64,000 bases of DNA from Kribbella sp. NBC_00382 (GCF_036067295.1 NZ_CP107954.1:186001-250000), one strand, 5' to 3'. Counted from the first letter of the stretch, positions 23,827-32,993 are shown. Made by a program: numbers and translations. Notes: generated from the letters alone by a model not told the origin.

Positions 23827-24713
23827 GCAACAAGCGCCAACTCGACCGCGCGGCCATCACGCAGGTCCTGGAAGAAGCCGGCGTCGACCCCAGCGGCGAG
23901 GTCACCGAGCTGACCGAGGGGACGTACAACACCGTCTACCTGATCGGCTCCGACCTGATCCTGAAGGTCTCCCCCGACCCGGCCGCGCCGGTACTGAGCC
24001 ACGAACACGACCTGATCCACACCGAGGCCCTGTTCTACCATGCAGCTCGCGGCAAGGCGCCGGTGCCCGAGGTCGTGCACATCGGCGAGGACTACCTGTT
24101 GATGACGGCACTCCCCGGTACGACGATGCAAGGCGTGCCGGCCAACGAGCGAGCCGCGCTTCAGCGGGAGCTGGGCCGCATCGTGTCGACGCTTCACGAG
24201 GTGACCGGTACGGCGTTCGGCTATCCCCAGAACGGTTTGGTGGCGACCTGGAGCGCGGCGTTCTTGTCGATGGTCGACGATGTCCTCGCCGATGCGAGCC
24301 GCTTCGCGGTGGAGCTGCCGCGGCCTGCCGAGCAGCTCCGGCAACTCGTCCTCAGCCGCCTCGAGTTGCTGGACGAGGTACGGACTCCGCGGTTGATCCA
24401 CTTCGATCTGTGGGACGGCAACATCCTCGTCGAGGACGGGCGGATCACCGGGGTGATCGACGGGGAGCGCGCGTTCTGGGGTGATCCGGTCGCCGAGTTC
24501 GCCTCGCTGACCTTGTTCCGCTCCGCGCCGGATCCCGACCTGCTGGCCGGGTACGGCGAACTGGAGCTGGGCGAGACTCTCGTTCTTTACCGGGTCTACC
24601 TCTACCTGATCATGCTGATCGAGGGGACGCCTCGCGGCTACGCGGGACCGGACCGCGAAGCGATGGTGAAGTTGATCCTGCTGCACTTGAACAAGGACCT
24701 GGATCAGCTGTGA
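23823..24713 (+). CDS. APH/choline-kinase-like phosphotransferase
   Basis: 296 aa. An N-lobe with Lys48 in LILKVSPD precedes the C-lobe catalytic loop HFDLWDGN (His193, Asp195, Asn200) and the metal-binding Asp213 in GVIDGERAFWGDP. These are the Brenner and DFG-equivalent motifs of aminoglycoside phosphotransferases. ATG overlaps the previous stop (ATGA). Within the operon it may phosphorylate a sugar or cyclitol intermediate, or the product itself as self-protection; the sequence does not separate these. Confidence 0.9.
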   Translation: MSNKRQLDRAAITQVLEEAGVDPSGEVTELTEGTYNTVYLIGSDLILKVSPDPAAPVLSHEHDLIHTEALFYHAARGKAPVPEVVHIGEDYLLMTALPGTTMQGVPANERAALQRELGRIVSTLHEVTGTAFGYPQNGLVATWSAAFLSMVDDVLADASRFAVELPRPAEQLRQLVLSRLELLDEVRTPRLIHFDLWDGNILVEDGRITGVIDGERAFWGDPVAEFASLTLFRSAPDPDLLAGYGELELGETLVLYRVYLYLIMLIEGTPRGYAGPDREAMVKLILLHLNKDLDQL

Positions 24714-25747
24714 TCGAGATCCTCACCTCCGGCGTCGCCCTCGGCGTCCACGTCCCCGGTCTGCTGCTCGCCGACCGCCTGAAGGAGCAGGGCCGTCCGG
24801 CGAACGTCTCCGTGCTCGAGCGCCTCATGCCACCCGAGACGCTCGCCACCACCGCCCGCTCGAAGCAGGCCTTCCACCGCGACTTCCGGATCGCACTGGC
24901 CGGCCAAAAGCTCGCCCGCGACGCCTCTGTCTCCACCGAAGAGGCCGCTGTCGCCGCACTGCTCGACGGCTGGCATGCGCGGGGTGTGACCCGCTTCGTG
25001 GTCTTCTCCGGCTTCTGGTTGCCACTGGTCGAGCGGTACGTCGCGCAGTACGGCGAAGTGCCAGTGGACGTGTGCCACGTGGATTCGGTCCAGTCGCCGT
25101 CGTTCGACAAGGCCGGGCCGACCACGCTGCCTGTGCAGCACATCTGGCTGGCCGACGCCGACAATCTGACCATCCCCTGCAGCATCCCGGTCAGCCGGGA
25201 CAAGCCGGTGCCGTGGCGAGATAGGGACCAGCGGCTGCTCGTGCACGGCGGCGGCTGGGGCATGGGCACCTACCGCGAGCGGGCCGACGATCTACTCCAG
25301 GCAGGCTTCCAGCTGGACGTAGTCGCGTACGAGGACCGGGATCTCTCCACCACGGGCGTGCGCTACTTCATGATCGACCCGGAGTGGCACCCGTGGCTCG
25401 ACGACGGCTATCCACCCTTCGGTGAGGTACTAGCCGGGCAACCGAGCACCTTCCACCAGCGAACCGGACATCACGGCTCCTTCGACCTGTGCCGCCAGGC
25501 GCTGGCGACAGTGAGCAAACCAGGTGGTGGCACGCTGCTCGACTCACTGTGGTCTGCGACGCCAACTGTCTTGCTGGAGCCGTTCGGCGCGCATGAGCAG
25601 CGCAATGCCGACCTGTGGATCGAGCTGGGCTTCGGCATCTCGTTCGAGCAGTGGCAGCAGAAGGGGTTCGCGGTGGAAGTACTGGAGGACCTGCACGAAG
25701 CACTGGTCGCAGCAGACGTCCCCGACTACTCCCAGGCGCTCCTGTGA
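24710..25747 (+). CDS. GT-B-fold glycosyltransferase-like protein
   Basis: 345 aa. The N-terminal lobe opens with ILTSGVALGVHVPGLLLADRL. The C-terminal lobe has a donor-binding region like that of MurG/UGT enzymes: RTGHHGSFDLCRQALATVSKPGGGTLLDSLWSATPTVLLEPFGAHEQRNADLWIELGFGI (about 252-310), with HxG and the PxxxEQxxNA pattern. No known subfamily is recognised with certainty. The GTG start overlaps the kinase stop (GTGA). It probably adds a nucleotide-activated sugar during assembly of the product. Confidence 0.75.
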   Translation: MIEILTSGVALGVHVPGLLLADRLKEQGRPANVSVLERLMPPETLATTARSKQAFHRDFRIALAGQKLARDASVSTEEAAVAALLDGWHARGVTRFVVFSGFWLPLVERYVAQYGEVPVDVCHVDSVQSPSFDKAGPTTLPVQHIWLADADNLTIPCSIPVSRDKPVPWRDRDQRLLVHGGGWGMGTYRERADDLLQAGFQLDVVAYEDRDLSTTGVRYFMIDPEWHPWLDDGYPPFGEVLAGQPSTFHQRTGHHGSFDLCRQALATVSKPGGGTLLDSLWSATPTVLLEPFGAHEQRNADLWIELGFGISFEQWQQKGFAVEVLEDLHEALVAADVPDYSQALL

Positions 25748-26925
25748 CTCACCCAACCTCGCTGTGGCAGACGTTCGCGCTGGAGATGGATGAGCGGCGT
25801 CCCGGCTTCGCCAAGGGTCCCTGGTTCACGATGAACGCAGTGCTGACGCTGGACGGCGAGCTAGACACCGGCCGCCTTGCTGATGCTTTCCACCAGTTGC
25901 AGCAACGCCATGAGGTACTGCGCACAGAGGTCTGCAGCGACCGGCTCCAACTCATCCACCCCGAGCCCCGCTCAGTGCTGGAGGTTGCAGACGAGGTCGG
26001 CTCGCATGCGCCGGTAGACATCGCCCGGCCAATCAGACTGCGCGTAGCCGGCAACCAACTCGCGCTGCACCTCCACCACATGGTCTCCGACCCAGTAACC
26101 CTGTGGGAAACACTGACCGAGCTAGCCGCCGTCTACACCCACCAAGAGCTACCGCCGCCAGCCGCGCAGTACGCCGACTACACAACAGCAGAAGCCGACC
26201 AGGTACGCCGTACCAGCACCGAAGCCGCCGCCTGGTGGCACTCACGAGTCCGAGACGCCAAGGTCTCACCCCAGCCGCAGCCGCAGCCGCCAGCCCCGCC
26301 CGCCTCCGCCCCGCCCGCCAGCGCCCTGGCCTTCCGCGACGACCTGCTGAGCACCCAAGAGGTTGCCGCCGTCGAAGCACTGACCAAGCAGCATCGAAGC
26401 ACCCCGCTAGTCACCTACCTAGCCGCACTCGCCCACGGCATGGACCCCCACGTCGGCCCCGGCGACACCCTGGCCTTCACCACCCTCTTCGGCAAGCGAG
26501 ACCGCCCCGCCTGGCAGCACCTACTCGGTCCCTGCATCGTCCCCTCATACCTAGCCATCCCCCGAGTCAGCGCCGACATTGCCGCAGTACGAGACGCCGT
26601 AGTTGGATGCAGCCGCTACGCCCGCTACCCAGCCTCAGCGATCTACGCAACGATCCCGGACGCACAGCGCACGCCCTTCTTCGAGTACGTCCCCCAGCAA
26701 TGGCCCGCAGGCTTCACCTTCGGCACAGTCAGAGCAGAGGTGACCACAGCCGCCGGCCCCAAGGACACCGGCCTGGCTGACGCCCTGGCGATCCGTGTCC
26801 GCACTAGAACGGACGGCATCCTCACCGGCCACTTCAGCGCCGACGGCACCGACTGGACCGAGCCGCTCGTCCACCAACTGCAGGCAGGCTTCCGCGACTA
26901 CCTCCTCCGCAAAGAGGGGACCTAG
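25744..26925 (+). CDS. Free-standing NRPS-type condensation domain
   Basis: 393 aa. The active-site motif is HHMVSDP at residues 111-117, matching HHxxxDG with Pro in place of Gly. Early motifs (MNAVLTLDGELDTGRLADAFHQLQQRHEVLRTEV) match C-domain motif C1. A low-complexity Pro/Gln/Ala stretch (residues 175-193) separates the two lobes. GTG start overlaps the GT stop (GTGA). Free-standing C domains can move a carrier-bound acyl or aminoacyl group to a free amine or hydroxyl, so transfer from the operon's ACP to a sugar or cyclitol is a reasonable guess. The gene closes the overlapping block; a 94-bp gap follows. Confidence 0.87.
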   Translation: MTHPTSLWQTFALEMDERRPGFAKGPWFTMNAVLTLDGELDTGRLADAFHQLQQRHEVLRTEVCSDRLQLIHPEPRSVLEVADEVGSHAPVDIARPIRLRVAGNQLALHLHHMVSDPVTLWETLTELAAVYTHQELPPPAAQYADYTTAEADQVRRTSTEAAAWWHSRVRDAKVSPQPQPQPPAPPASAPPASALAFRDDLLSTQEVAAVEALTKQHRSTPLVTYLAALAHGMDPHVGPGDTLAFTTLFGKRDRPAWQHLLGPCIVPSYLAIPRVSADIAAVRDAVVGCSRYARYPASAIYATIPDAQRTPFFEYVPQQWPAGFTFGTVRAEVTTAAGPKDTGLADALAIRVRTRTDGILTGHFSADGTDWTEPLVHQLQAGFRDYLLRKEGT

Positions 26926-27019
26926 CACTACCCCCGGAGGCTGCCCAACTCCCTGGGGACGGCGTCCGCGTCTCCGTAGCGTCGATCTCGTCAGTCGGGA
27001 CAGCTACAAGGGGTCAGCC

Positions 27020-27835
27020 ATGAGGCGCAAGAAGGATCAAATCACCAGATCGAACCACTCGGTGGTACTGCAGGACGTCCGCCGGGTCTACGGCAAGGGC
27101 GGCAACGCCGTCACCGCGCTGGACGGTGTCACCATCAGCTTCGAGCGCGGCACCTTCACCGCCGTCATGGGCCCATCGGGCTCCGGCAAGAGTACCTTTC
27201 TGCACTGCGCGGCAGGACTCGACCGGCCGACCTCCGGCACGGTCGCGATCGACGACGTACCGCTGGCCGGCCTGAACGAGCGACAGCTCACCGAGCTGCG
27301 CCGCGAGCGGATCGGCTTCGTCTTCCAGTCCTTCAACCTGCTGCCGGCCCTGACGGTCTGGCAGAACGTCACGCTGCCGCAGGAACTCGACGGCCGCCGC
27401 ACCAACAAGGCCGCCGTCCGCGAAGTACTGGACCGCGTAGGCCTCAGCGGCAAGCACAGGAGCCGCCCGGGTGAACTGTCCGGTGGACAGCAGCAACGCG
27501 TCGCCATCGCCCGCGCCCTGGTCGCCCGCCCCGCAGTGATCTTCGCCGACGAGCCGACCGGCGCACTGGACACCCAGACCGCCGCCGACGTCCTCGACCT
27601 GCTCCGCGAGCCGGTCCGCACCCAGGGCCAGACCGTCGTCATGGTCACCCACGACCCGGTCGCCGCCTCGTACGCCGACCAGGTGGTCTTCCTCGCCGAC
27701 GGCGTACTGGCCGGCGGGCTGCTCTCGCCGACCGCCGAGCAGGTAGCCGACCGCCTCACCCACCTCGGCGCCCGCGCAGCCCGCGCCGCCCAAGCGGCCC
27801 GCACCTCCCACGAAGCAGCCGGGGTCGGACGATGA
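27020..27835 (+). CDS. MacB/LolD-type ABC transporter ATPase
   Basis: 271 aa. Walker A GPSGSGKST, Q-loop FVFQSFNLLPALTVWQNV, signature LSGGQQQR, Walker B VIFADEP, D-loop GALD and switch His in MVTHDP. The N-terminus (VVLQDVRRVYGKGGNAVTALDGVTISF) is typical of the MacB-like exporters that pair with FtsX-type permeases. Its stop overlaps the permease start. It may export the product of the upstream operon or give self-resistance; it lies downstream on the same strand after a 94-bp gap that could hold its own promoter. Confidence 0.94.
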   Translation: MRRKKDQITRSNHSVVLQDVRRVYGKGGNAVTALDGVTISFERGTFTAVMGPSGSGKSTFLHCAAGLDRPTSGTVAIDDVPLAGLNERQLTELRRERIGFVFQSFNLLPALTVWQNVTLPQELDGRRTNKAAVREVLDRVGLSGKHRSRPGELSGGQQQRVAIARALVARPAVIFADEPTGALDTQTAADVLDLLREPVRTQGQTVVMVTHDPVAASYADQVVFLADGVLAGGLLSPTAEQVADRLTHLGARAARAAQAARTSHEAAGVGR

Positions 27836-30336
27836 TGCGCTTAGCCGTCCGCACCCTGCGCTACCGCAAGGGCGGCTTCATCGCGACCTTCGTCGCCGTC
27901 ATCTTCGGTACGGCCATCGTGCTCGCCTGCGGTGGCCTGATGGAGACCGGCATCCGCTCCAACGTCGCCCCTGAGCGACTGGCCGCAGCGCCGATCGTTG
28001 TCACCGGCAAACTCACCCACCTGCGACCGGGCGAGGAAGACACCACTCACCTCACCGAACAGGTTGGCATCGACGACTCGGTCGCCGCCAAGATCCGTTC
28101 CCTGCAAGGCGTCACCGACGTCATCGGCGACCACACCTTCCCCGCCCCGGTCCCCCAAGGCCAAGGCTTCACCAAAGGCGAGGGCCACAACTGGTCAGCC
28201 GCCGCGCTGGCCCCCTTCCACCTCACCTCCGGTACTGCGCCTCGCACCGGCGGCGTCGTCCTAGACGCAACGACCGCGCGGGATCTGCACGCGAAGCTCG
28301 GCGGCAAGGTGAACCTGCTGGTCGGTGGCCAGCAAACCGCCTTCACCGTCGACGGCATCGCCTCCGGGCCGGCCGGCAACACCTTCTTCTCCGACGACGA
28401 CGCGAGCCGTCTCGCCGGTCAGCCCGGTCAGTTCTCCTCCCTCGGCGTACTCGTTGCCCCTGGCACCGATCTCAAGGCCCTGCGCAAGCAGATCGAGAAG
28501 ACCGCCGACGTCTCCGCGCTGTCCGGTCTCGACCGGGGTGAGGTCGAGCACCCGGACGCCGCGGCCAAAAAGGTCACGCTGATCTCGGTGGCCGGCTCGT
28601 TCGGCGGCATCGCCACGATGACGATGATGTTCGTCGTCGCCTCGACGCTGGCGCTGGCCGCCCAGCACCGGCAGCGCGAGTTCGCGTTGCTGCGCAGCAT
28701 CGGGACGACTCCCGGTCAGGTCCGGCGGATGATCCTGGGCGAGGCGATGCTGGTGTCGCTGCCCGCAGTACTGGCCGGGGTGATTCCGGGTGCGTTACTC
28801 GGGCGCTTCCTCTTCGATCAGCTCTCGAAGAACGGGGTGGCGTCGCCTGATGTGACCTTCTACCAAGGGCTGATCCCCTTCGCTGCCGGCGCGGGAGCCG
28901 CAGTACTGGCTGCGGTTGGTGCGGCGTTGATGGCCTCTCGGCGGTCGGCCAAGATCCGGCCGGTCGAGGCGCTAGTCGAGTCGTCGCTGCAGACCAAGTG
29001 GTTCAGCTGGGTACGGCTGGTGATCGGCATGCTGTTCGTCGGCGGCGGTCTCGCGCTGATGATCGTGACGGCTTCCGTGATGAGCGGTCCGCTGGCCGGC
29101 GCGACTGCTGGGCCTGCCGTGCTGTGCTGGGCGATCGGCCTGGCAGTACTCGGCCCGCTGGTCACCAAGCTGATCCTCGCCATCCTCCGCTGGCCGCTCT
29201 ACCTGGTGAGTCGGGTCAACGGCCGGCTCGCAATCCTCAACGTCACGGCGCGATCGGTCGCCATGTCAGCTGCGGTCATGCCGGTCATGCTCGCGGTTGG
29301 GATCGCCACCGCCAACATCTACATGCAGACCACCAACGTGGACGCGGCCGCGAAGGCCTTCACCAAGGACCTGCGCGCCGATGCGGTACTGGTCTCGACC
29401 GCGTCGGGCCTGTCGCCGTCTCTGCTCCCCAAAGTCCAAGCGCTGAAGGGTGTGGCGAGTGCTTCCGCGTACGTCACCAGCACCGGAGTCATCGACGAGC
29501 CGCGCCATGCTCCCTTCGACGAGGACGGCGCGCTCTTGCAAGGCGTCTCACCTCAGGGCTCGGACGGTACTGCGCCGGTACGCCTGACCACCGGCTCACT
29601 CGAGGGCCTCACCGGCAACACGGTCGCCCTCCCCGACCTGGTAGCCAACAAGATCCAGCGCCCGGTCGGCACGTCGATCAAGATGACGCTGGGCGACGGC
29701 ACCCCCGTGGAACTCAAGGTGGTCGCGACCTTCGCCGCCGAACGAGGCTACGAAAGCATCGTCCTCCCGGCTGACCTCGTCGCCGCCCACACCACCAACC
29801 GCCTGGCCCCGCAGATCCTCATCCGCTCCGAGCCCGGCGCCTCAATCGGCCCGGCTCTGGCCAACCTCGCGGCCGCGACTCCCGGCGTACAGGTAGCTGA
29901 TCGCGACGCCCTGATCGCCGGCAACAGCGAAGACCTGCAAACCCAAGCCTGGATCAACTATCTCCTGGTAGGCATGCTCATCGCCTACACCGCAGTCTCA
30001 GTAGTCAACACCCTGGCGTCCGCCACGGTCCGCCGCCGCCGCGAATTCGGCCTCCAACGCCTAACCGGTTCCACCCGCAACCAAGTCCTCAGAATGCTGG
30101 CCACAGAAGGCGTCCTGGTAGCCCTCTCCGGCATAGTCCTAGGCACCCTGGTAGCCCTAGCCACCCTCCTCCCCTACGCCTCAGCCGTCTCCACCTCGGC
30201 GACTCCCACAGGCCCCATCTGGATCTACCTCGTCATCATCGGAATCGCCTTCGCCCTGACAATGCTCTCCACCCTGATCCCAGCCACGAAAACCCTCACC
30301 ACCCGACCTGCCGAGGCCGCCGCACGCGCCGACTGA
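27832..30336 (+). CDS. FtsX-like ABC transporter permease
   Basis: 834 aa with the double FtsX arrangement: TM1 and an extracellular domain (about 20-240), three helices (about 255-350), a further central pair, a second extracellular domain (about 500-690), and three C-terminal helices (about 705-820, ending PAEAAARAD). FtsX signatures are present twice (RQREFALLRSIGTTPGQVRRMILGEA; RRREFGLQRLTGSTRNQVLRMLATEG). It is translationally coupled to the ATPase. Family members export peptides or confer antibiotic resistance. ATG at 27832 or 27835; the first gives the 4-bp overlap. Confidence 0.94.
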   Translation: MMRLAVRTLRYRKGGFIATFVAVIFGTAIVLACGGLMETGIRSNVAPERLAAAPIVVTGKLTHLRPGEEDTTHLTEQVGIDDSVAAKIRSLQGVTDVIGDHTFPAPVPQGQGFTKGEGHNWSAAALAPFHLTSGTAPRTGGVVLDATTARDLHAKLGGKVNLLVGGQQTAFTVDGIASGPAGNTFFSDDDASRLAGQPGQFSSLGVLVAPGTDLKALRKQIEKTADVSALSGLDRGEVEHPDAAAKKVTLISVAGSFGGIATMTMMFVVASTLALAAQHRQREFALLRSIGTTPGQVRRMILGEAMLVSLPAVLAGVIPGALLGRFLFDQLSKNGVASPDVTFYQGLIPFAAGAGAAVLAAVGAALMASRRSAKIRPVEALVESSLQTKWFSWVRLVIGMLFVGGGLALMIVTASVMSGPLAGATAGPAVLCWAIGLAVLGPLVTKLILAILRWPLYLVSRVNGRLAILNVTARSVAMSAAVMPVMLAVGIATANIYMQTTNVDAAAKAFTKDLRADAVLVSTASGLSPSLLPKVQALKGVASASAYVTSTGVIDEPRHAPFDEDGALLQGVSPQGSDGTAPVRLTTGSLEGLTGNTVALPDLVANKIQRPVGTSIKMTLGDGTPVELKVVATFAAERGYESIVLPADLVAAHTTNRLAPQILIRSEPGASIGPALANLAAATPGVQVADRDALIAGNSEDLQTQAWINYLLVGMLIAYTAVSVVNTLASATVRRRREFGLQRLTGSTRNQVLRMLATEGVLVALSGIVLGTLVALATLLPYASAVSTSATPTGPIWIYLVIIGIAFALTMLSTLIPATKTLTTRPAEAAARAD

Positions 30337-30361
30337 CCCCACGCGTCCCCCTCGGCCAGGA

Positions 30362-30397
30362 ACTGGGGTCCCCAGACACACCGTCTGGGGCCCCAGT
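30362..30397. terminator. Terminator after the ABC exporter
   Basis: ACTGGGGTCCCCAGAC and GTCTGGGGCCCCAGT form a 15-bp stem with one bulged T, 25 bp after the permease stop. Confidence 0.65.
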
Positions 30398-30420
30398 CGC
30401 CCCTCCCACCCAAGCCGCCA

Positions 30421-30512
30421 CCATTTGAGTGGTTAACCCCTCAAGTTGTGGGTTGCCCCACCAGAACCCGGTGGGGTAACCCACAACCTCGGGGGTTAAC
30501 CCCCGAAATGTT
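30421..30512. repeat. Three-palindrome dispersed repeat, copy B (intergenic)
   Basis: It has flanking GGTTAACCCC and GGGGGTTAACCCCC palindromes. The central 18-bp arms (30445-30462 and 30470-30487) have one mismatch, around a 7-nt loop. It lies between the ABC exporter terminator and the terminator of the minus-strand FMN reductase gene. Confidence 0.85.
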
Positions 30513-30540
30513 CACCGCCGCCGCGGCCTCGCGCCGCTCT

Positions 30541-30580
30541 CCCGCACCGCACCGCACCGCGCAGCGCGGTGCGGTGCGGG
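30541..30580. terminator. GC-rich terminator of the FMN reductase gene
   Basis: CCCGCACCGCACCGC pairs with GCGGTGCGGTGCGGG (15-bp perfect stem). It is 5 bp beyond the stop of the minus-strand reductase gene. Confidence 0.6.
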
Positions 30581-30585
30581 TGGGG

Positions 30586-31197
30586 TTATTTGGCGGGAGT
30601 CGGCTCGGCCACTGGCTGGAGAGCGATCGTGGTTGCTTGGACCAGACCAGCGTGACGGAGCCAGGCCGAAACCGGCAGCTGGAGGTCCTCGAAGTCCTTC
30701 TCCTCCAACGCGACCGGCGGCGTCGGCACACTGGCGCCGAGTTCGGCGAGGACCGGGCGGAGGTGCAGATCAGCCAGCAGCTTGTGGCTGGGTGCCGCCG
30801 ACACAGTGACCGGCACGACGACCGACCCAGCCAGCGCCAGATGCGGCAGTACGTCGAGGAAGCTCTTCAACAACCCCGTATAGCTGCCCTTGTACACAGG
30901 AGTAGCCAGCACGATCACCGAAGCCGACGAGACCAGCTCGATCGCACTGTCCAGCGCCTCCCGATCCGCCTCCGCAGCGTTCTCCCCCTGGAAGATGGCC
31001 GGCGCGAACGTGACGAGGTCAACGAGCTCGTCGATCCGGTACGGCGTACCGAGCTCAGAAGCAAGCAACTCAGCCACAGACGCGGCAGCCGCCGCCGTCC
31101 GCGACCCCGCCTTCGGATTCCCCACCACGGTGACAACGGATTGCGGCCAGACCGGCGGGTCGGGCACGATCCGCGGCTCGAAGACGGTTGAGGGCAT
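30586..31197 (-). CDS. NAD(P)H-dependent FMN reductase (SsuE/MsuE-like)
   Basis: 203 aa flavodoxin-like fold. The phosphate-binding loop GNPKAGSRTAAAA follows the first strand. The SsuE/MsuE signature VLATPVYKGSYTGLLKSFLDVLP is clear. Such enzymes reduce FMN for two-component monooxygenases in sulfonate or other desulfurisation pathways; no monooxygenase is adjacent here. ATG start. It is upstream of nothing on its strand except its own terminator, so it is probably monocistronic. Confidence 0.9.
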   Translation of the reverse strand: MPSTVFEPRIVPDPPVWPQSVVTVVGNPKAGSRTAAAAASVAELLASELGTPYRIDELVDLVTFAPAIFQGENAAEADREALDSAIELVSSASVIVLATPVYKGSYTGLLKSFLDVLPHLALAGSVVVPVTVSAAPSHKLLADLHLRPVLAELGASVPTPPVALEEKDFEDLQLPVSAWLRHAGLVQATTIALQPVAEPTPAK

Positions 31198-31258
31198 CGG
31201 GACCCAACTCCTGGAAGGTTCGGCAGTGAGATCTCGAGCCTAACCAAAGTCGAGCGAG

Positions 31259-31933
31259 CTACTTGACTTTCTCAACTGGTGAACGTTTGGCCCGCACCTT
31301 GACAACCACGAACCAAGTCACCGCCGCAGCAGCCCCAGCCAGTACGACGTATTGCAGCACCCCCACCGACGACTCCACGACATGCCATTTCTCGCCCAGC
31401 GCATACCCCGCGAGGATCAACGCCGAGTTCCACACCGCACTCCCGAGCGCCGTCAACGCGAGGAACAACGACACCCGCATCCGCTCCACCCCGGCCGGCA
31501 CGGAGATCAGACTGCGTACCACCGGCACCAACCGCCCGATCAGCACCGCCTTGGCGCCATGCCGGTTGAACCACTCCTCCGCCTTGTCGACGTCCTCCAC
31601 CTTGACCAGCGGAAGCCGCGCCGCCAGCCCGCGCGTCCGCTCCCGACCCAGCCCGGCGCCCACGCCGTACAGAGCGAGCGCCCCCACCACCGACCCAAGC
31701 GTGGTGAACAAGATCGCACTGACCAACCCGAGATCACCGCGATTGGCCGCAAACCCCGCCAACGGCAGGATCACCTCGCTCGGCAGTGGCGGGAACAGAT
31801 TCTCCAGCGCCACCGCGAGCCCCGCGCCGGGAGCCCCCAGCTTCTCCATCAAATCCGTGGCCCACCCGGCCACACCACCGGTCGGCTCCTGCGCAAGCGC
31901 GCTCATCATCAACACCTGGTTCGTCGGGGTCAT
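31259..31933 (-). CDS. DedA-family membrane protein
   Basis: 224 aa from the ATG at 31933. DedA features: a re-entrant-like segment LENLFPPLPSEVILPLAGFAANRG, then GSVVGALALYGVGAGLGRERTRG, and the conserved FNRHGAKAVLIGRLVPVVRSLISVPAGVERM. Four or so further hydrophobic stretches follow, with a basic C-terminus. DedA proteins act in lipid carrier recycling and membrane homeostasis. A longer open frame upstream (to 32047) would intrude into cebR and is unlikely. It lies on the same strand as the cellobiose operon but 49 bp beyond cebR. Confidence 0.9.
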   Translation of the reverse strand: MTPTNQVLMMSALAQEPTGGVAGWATDLMEKLGAPGAGLAVALENLFPPLPSEVILPLAGFAANRGDLGLVSAILFTTLGSVVGALALYGVGAGLGRERTRGLAARLPLVKVEDVDKAEEWFNRHGAKAVLIGRLVPVVRSLISVPAGVERMRVSLFLALTALGSAVWNSALILAGYALGEKWHVVESSVGVLQYVVLAGAAAAVTWFVVVKVRAKRSPVEKVK

Positions 31934-31982
31934 GGGGTCATTTCCTCGGCCCTTCCACCGTACAGAGCCAGAAAAACCCCAC

Positions 31983-32993
31983 TCAGGCGCTGCCGCGAAG
32001 CTCCAGCCTGGTCTCGACGATGACCTGAGTCTCCGCAGGCTGGTCACCGCTCAGCTGAGCCAGCAGCAGCCGGGTCATCTCGCGGCCCATCTCCTCGGTC
32101 GGCTGGAACACAGAGGTGAGTGGCGGGTCGGAGTGCCGACCACCCGGCGAGCCATCGAACCCGATCACGGCCACGTCCTCCGGAATCCGCCGGCCGGCGG
32201 CCTTCAGCACCCGCATGGCCCCGAAGGCCATCGGGTCCGAGGCCGCGAAAACAGCGTCCAGCCCAGGCGCCCGATCCAGCAGGGCCACCATCGCCTTCGC
32301 GCCGCTCTCCTCACTGAAGTCTCCGTACTCGACCAAGTCCTCGCCGATGACCTGGCGGAACCCCAGCAGTCGCGCCACTCCGGCGGACATGTCCTGCGGA
32401 CCTGCGATGCAAGCGACTCGCTGACGGCCCTGATCCACCAGGTACTGCGCGGCCTGCCGCCCGCCGGTCGCGTTGTCCGCGTCGACGAAGGGAATGTCGC
32501 CGACCGGGCGGTTGTCCGGGCCGGTGAGTGGCCGCCCGCACAGCACCAACGGCAGTCCACCGGCCCGGACCTGGGCCGGCAAGGGATCGTCCGCATGCTG
32601 CGAGAGCATCAGCACCCCGTCGACGTGTTCCCTGGTCAGGAAGCGGCCGGCGCGCTCACGCTCGGTCTCGCTCTGCACCATCGACAGCCACAACTGCAAC
32701 TGGGTCTGGGCCATCGCCGAGCTGATCCCACGGACCACGCCGGCGAAGTACGGCTCGGTGAAGAGCCGCTCACCCGGTTCGGAGATCACCAGGGCCACAC
32801 AATCGGTCCGCCTGGTGACCAGATTGCGAGCCGCCCGGTTCGGGACGTAGCCCAACTCGTCGATCGCCTTCAGCACCGCCGCCCGGGCCGCCGGGCTGAC
32901 CTGGGACGACCCGTTGACCACGCGCGAAGCGGTCCCCCGCCCCACCCCCGCCCTTGCTGCGACGGTTTCGATGGTGGGACGGGGTTCGGTCAT
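31983..32993 (-). CDS. cebR: LacI-family repressor of the cellobiose operon (CebR-like)
   Basis: 336 aa. N-terminal LacI HTH ([53 protein letters not shown]) with hinge helix, then the periplasmic-binding-protein-like effector domain ([25 protein letters not shown]). The ATG overlaps the stop of the beta-glucosidase gene (ATGA, 32990-32993), so it is the last gene of the operon. Two operators of the CebR type (TGGGAGCGYTCCCA) flank the promoter. In Streptomyces CebR is released by cellobiose; the same role is inferred here. Unlike the usual Streptomyces layout, the repressor is co-transcribed at the 3' end. Confidence 0.88.
   Translation of the reverse strand: MTEPRPTIETVAARAGVGRGTASRVVNGSSQVSPAARAAVLKAIDELGYVPNRAARNLVTRRTDCVALVISEPGERLFTEPYFAGVVRGISSAMAQTQLQLWLSMVQSETERERAGRFLTREHVDGVLMLSQHADDPLPAQVRAGGLPLVLCGRPLTGPDNRPVGDIPFVDADNATGGRQAAQYLVDQGRQRVACIAGPQDMSAGVARLLGFRQVIGEDLVEYGDFSEESGAKAMVALLDRAPGLDAVFAASDPMAFGAMRVLKAAGRRIPEDVAVIGFDGSPGGRHSDPPLTSVFQPTEEMGREMTRLLLAQLSGDQPAETQVIVETRLELRGSA

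Noticed and set aside
30448..31191. Plus-strand frame running from repeat copy B through the FMN reductase
   Set aside because: Antisense to a clear SsuE-like reductase and starting within the repeat.
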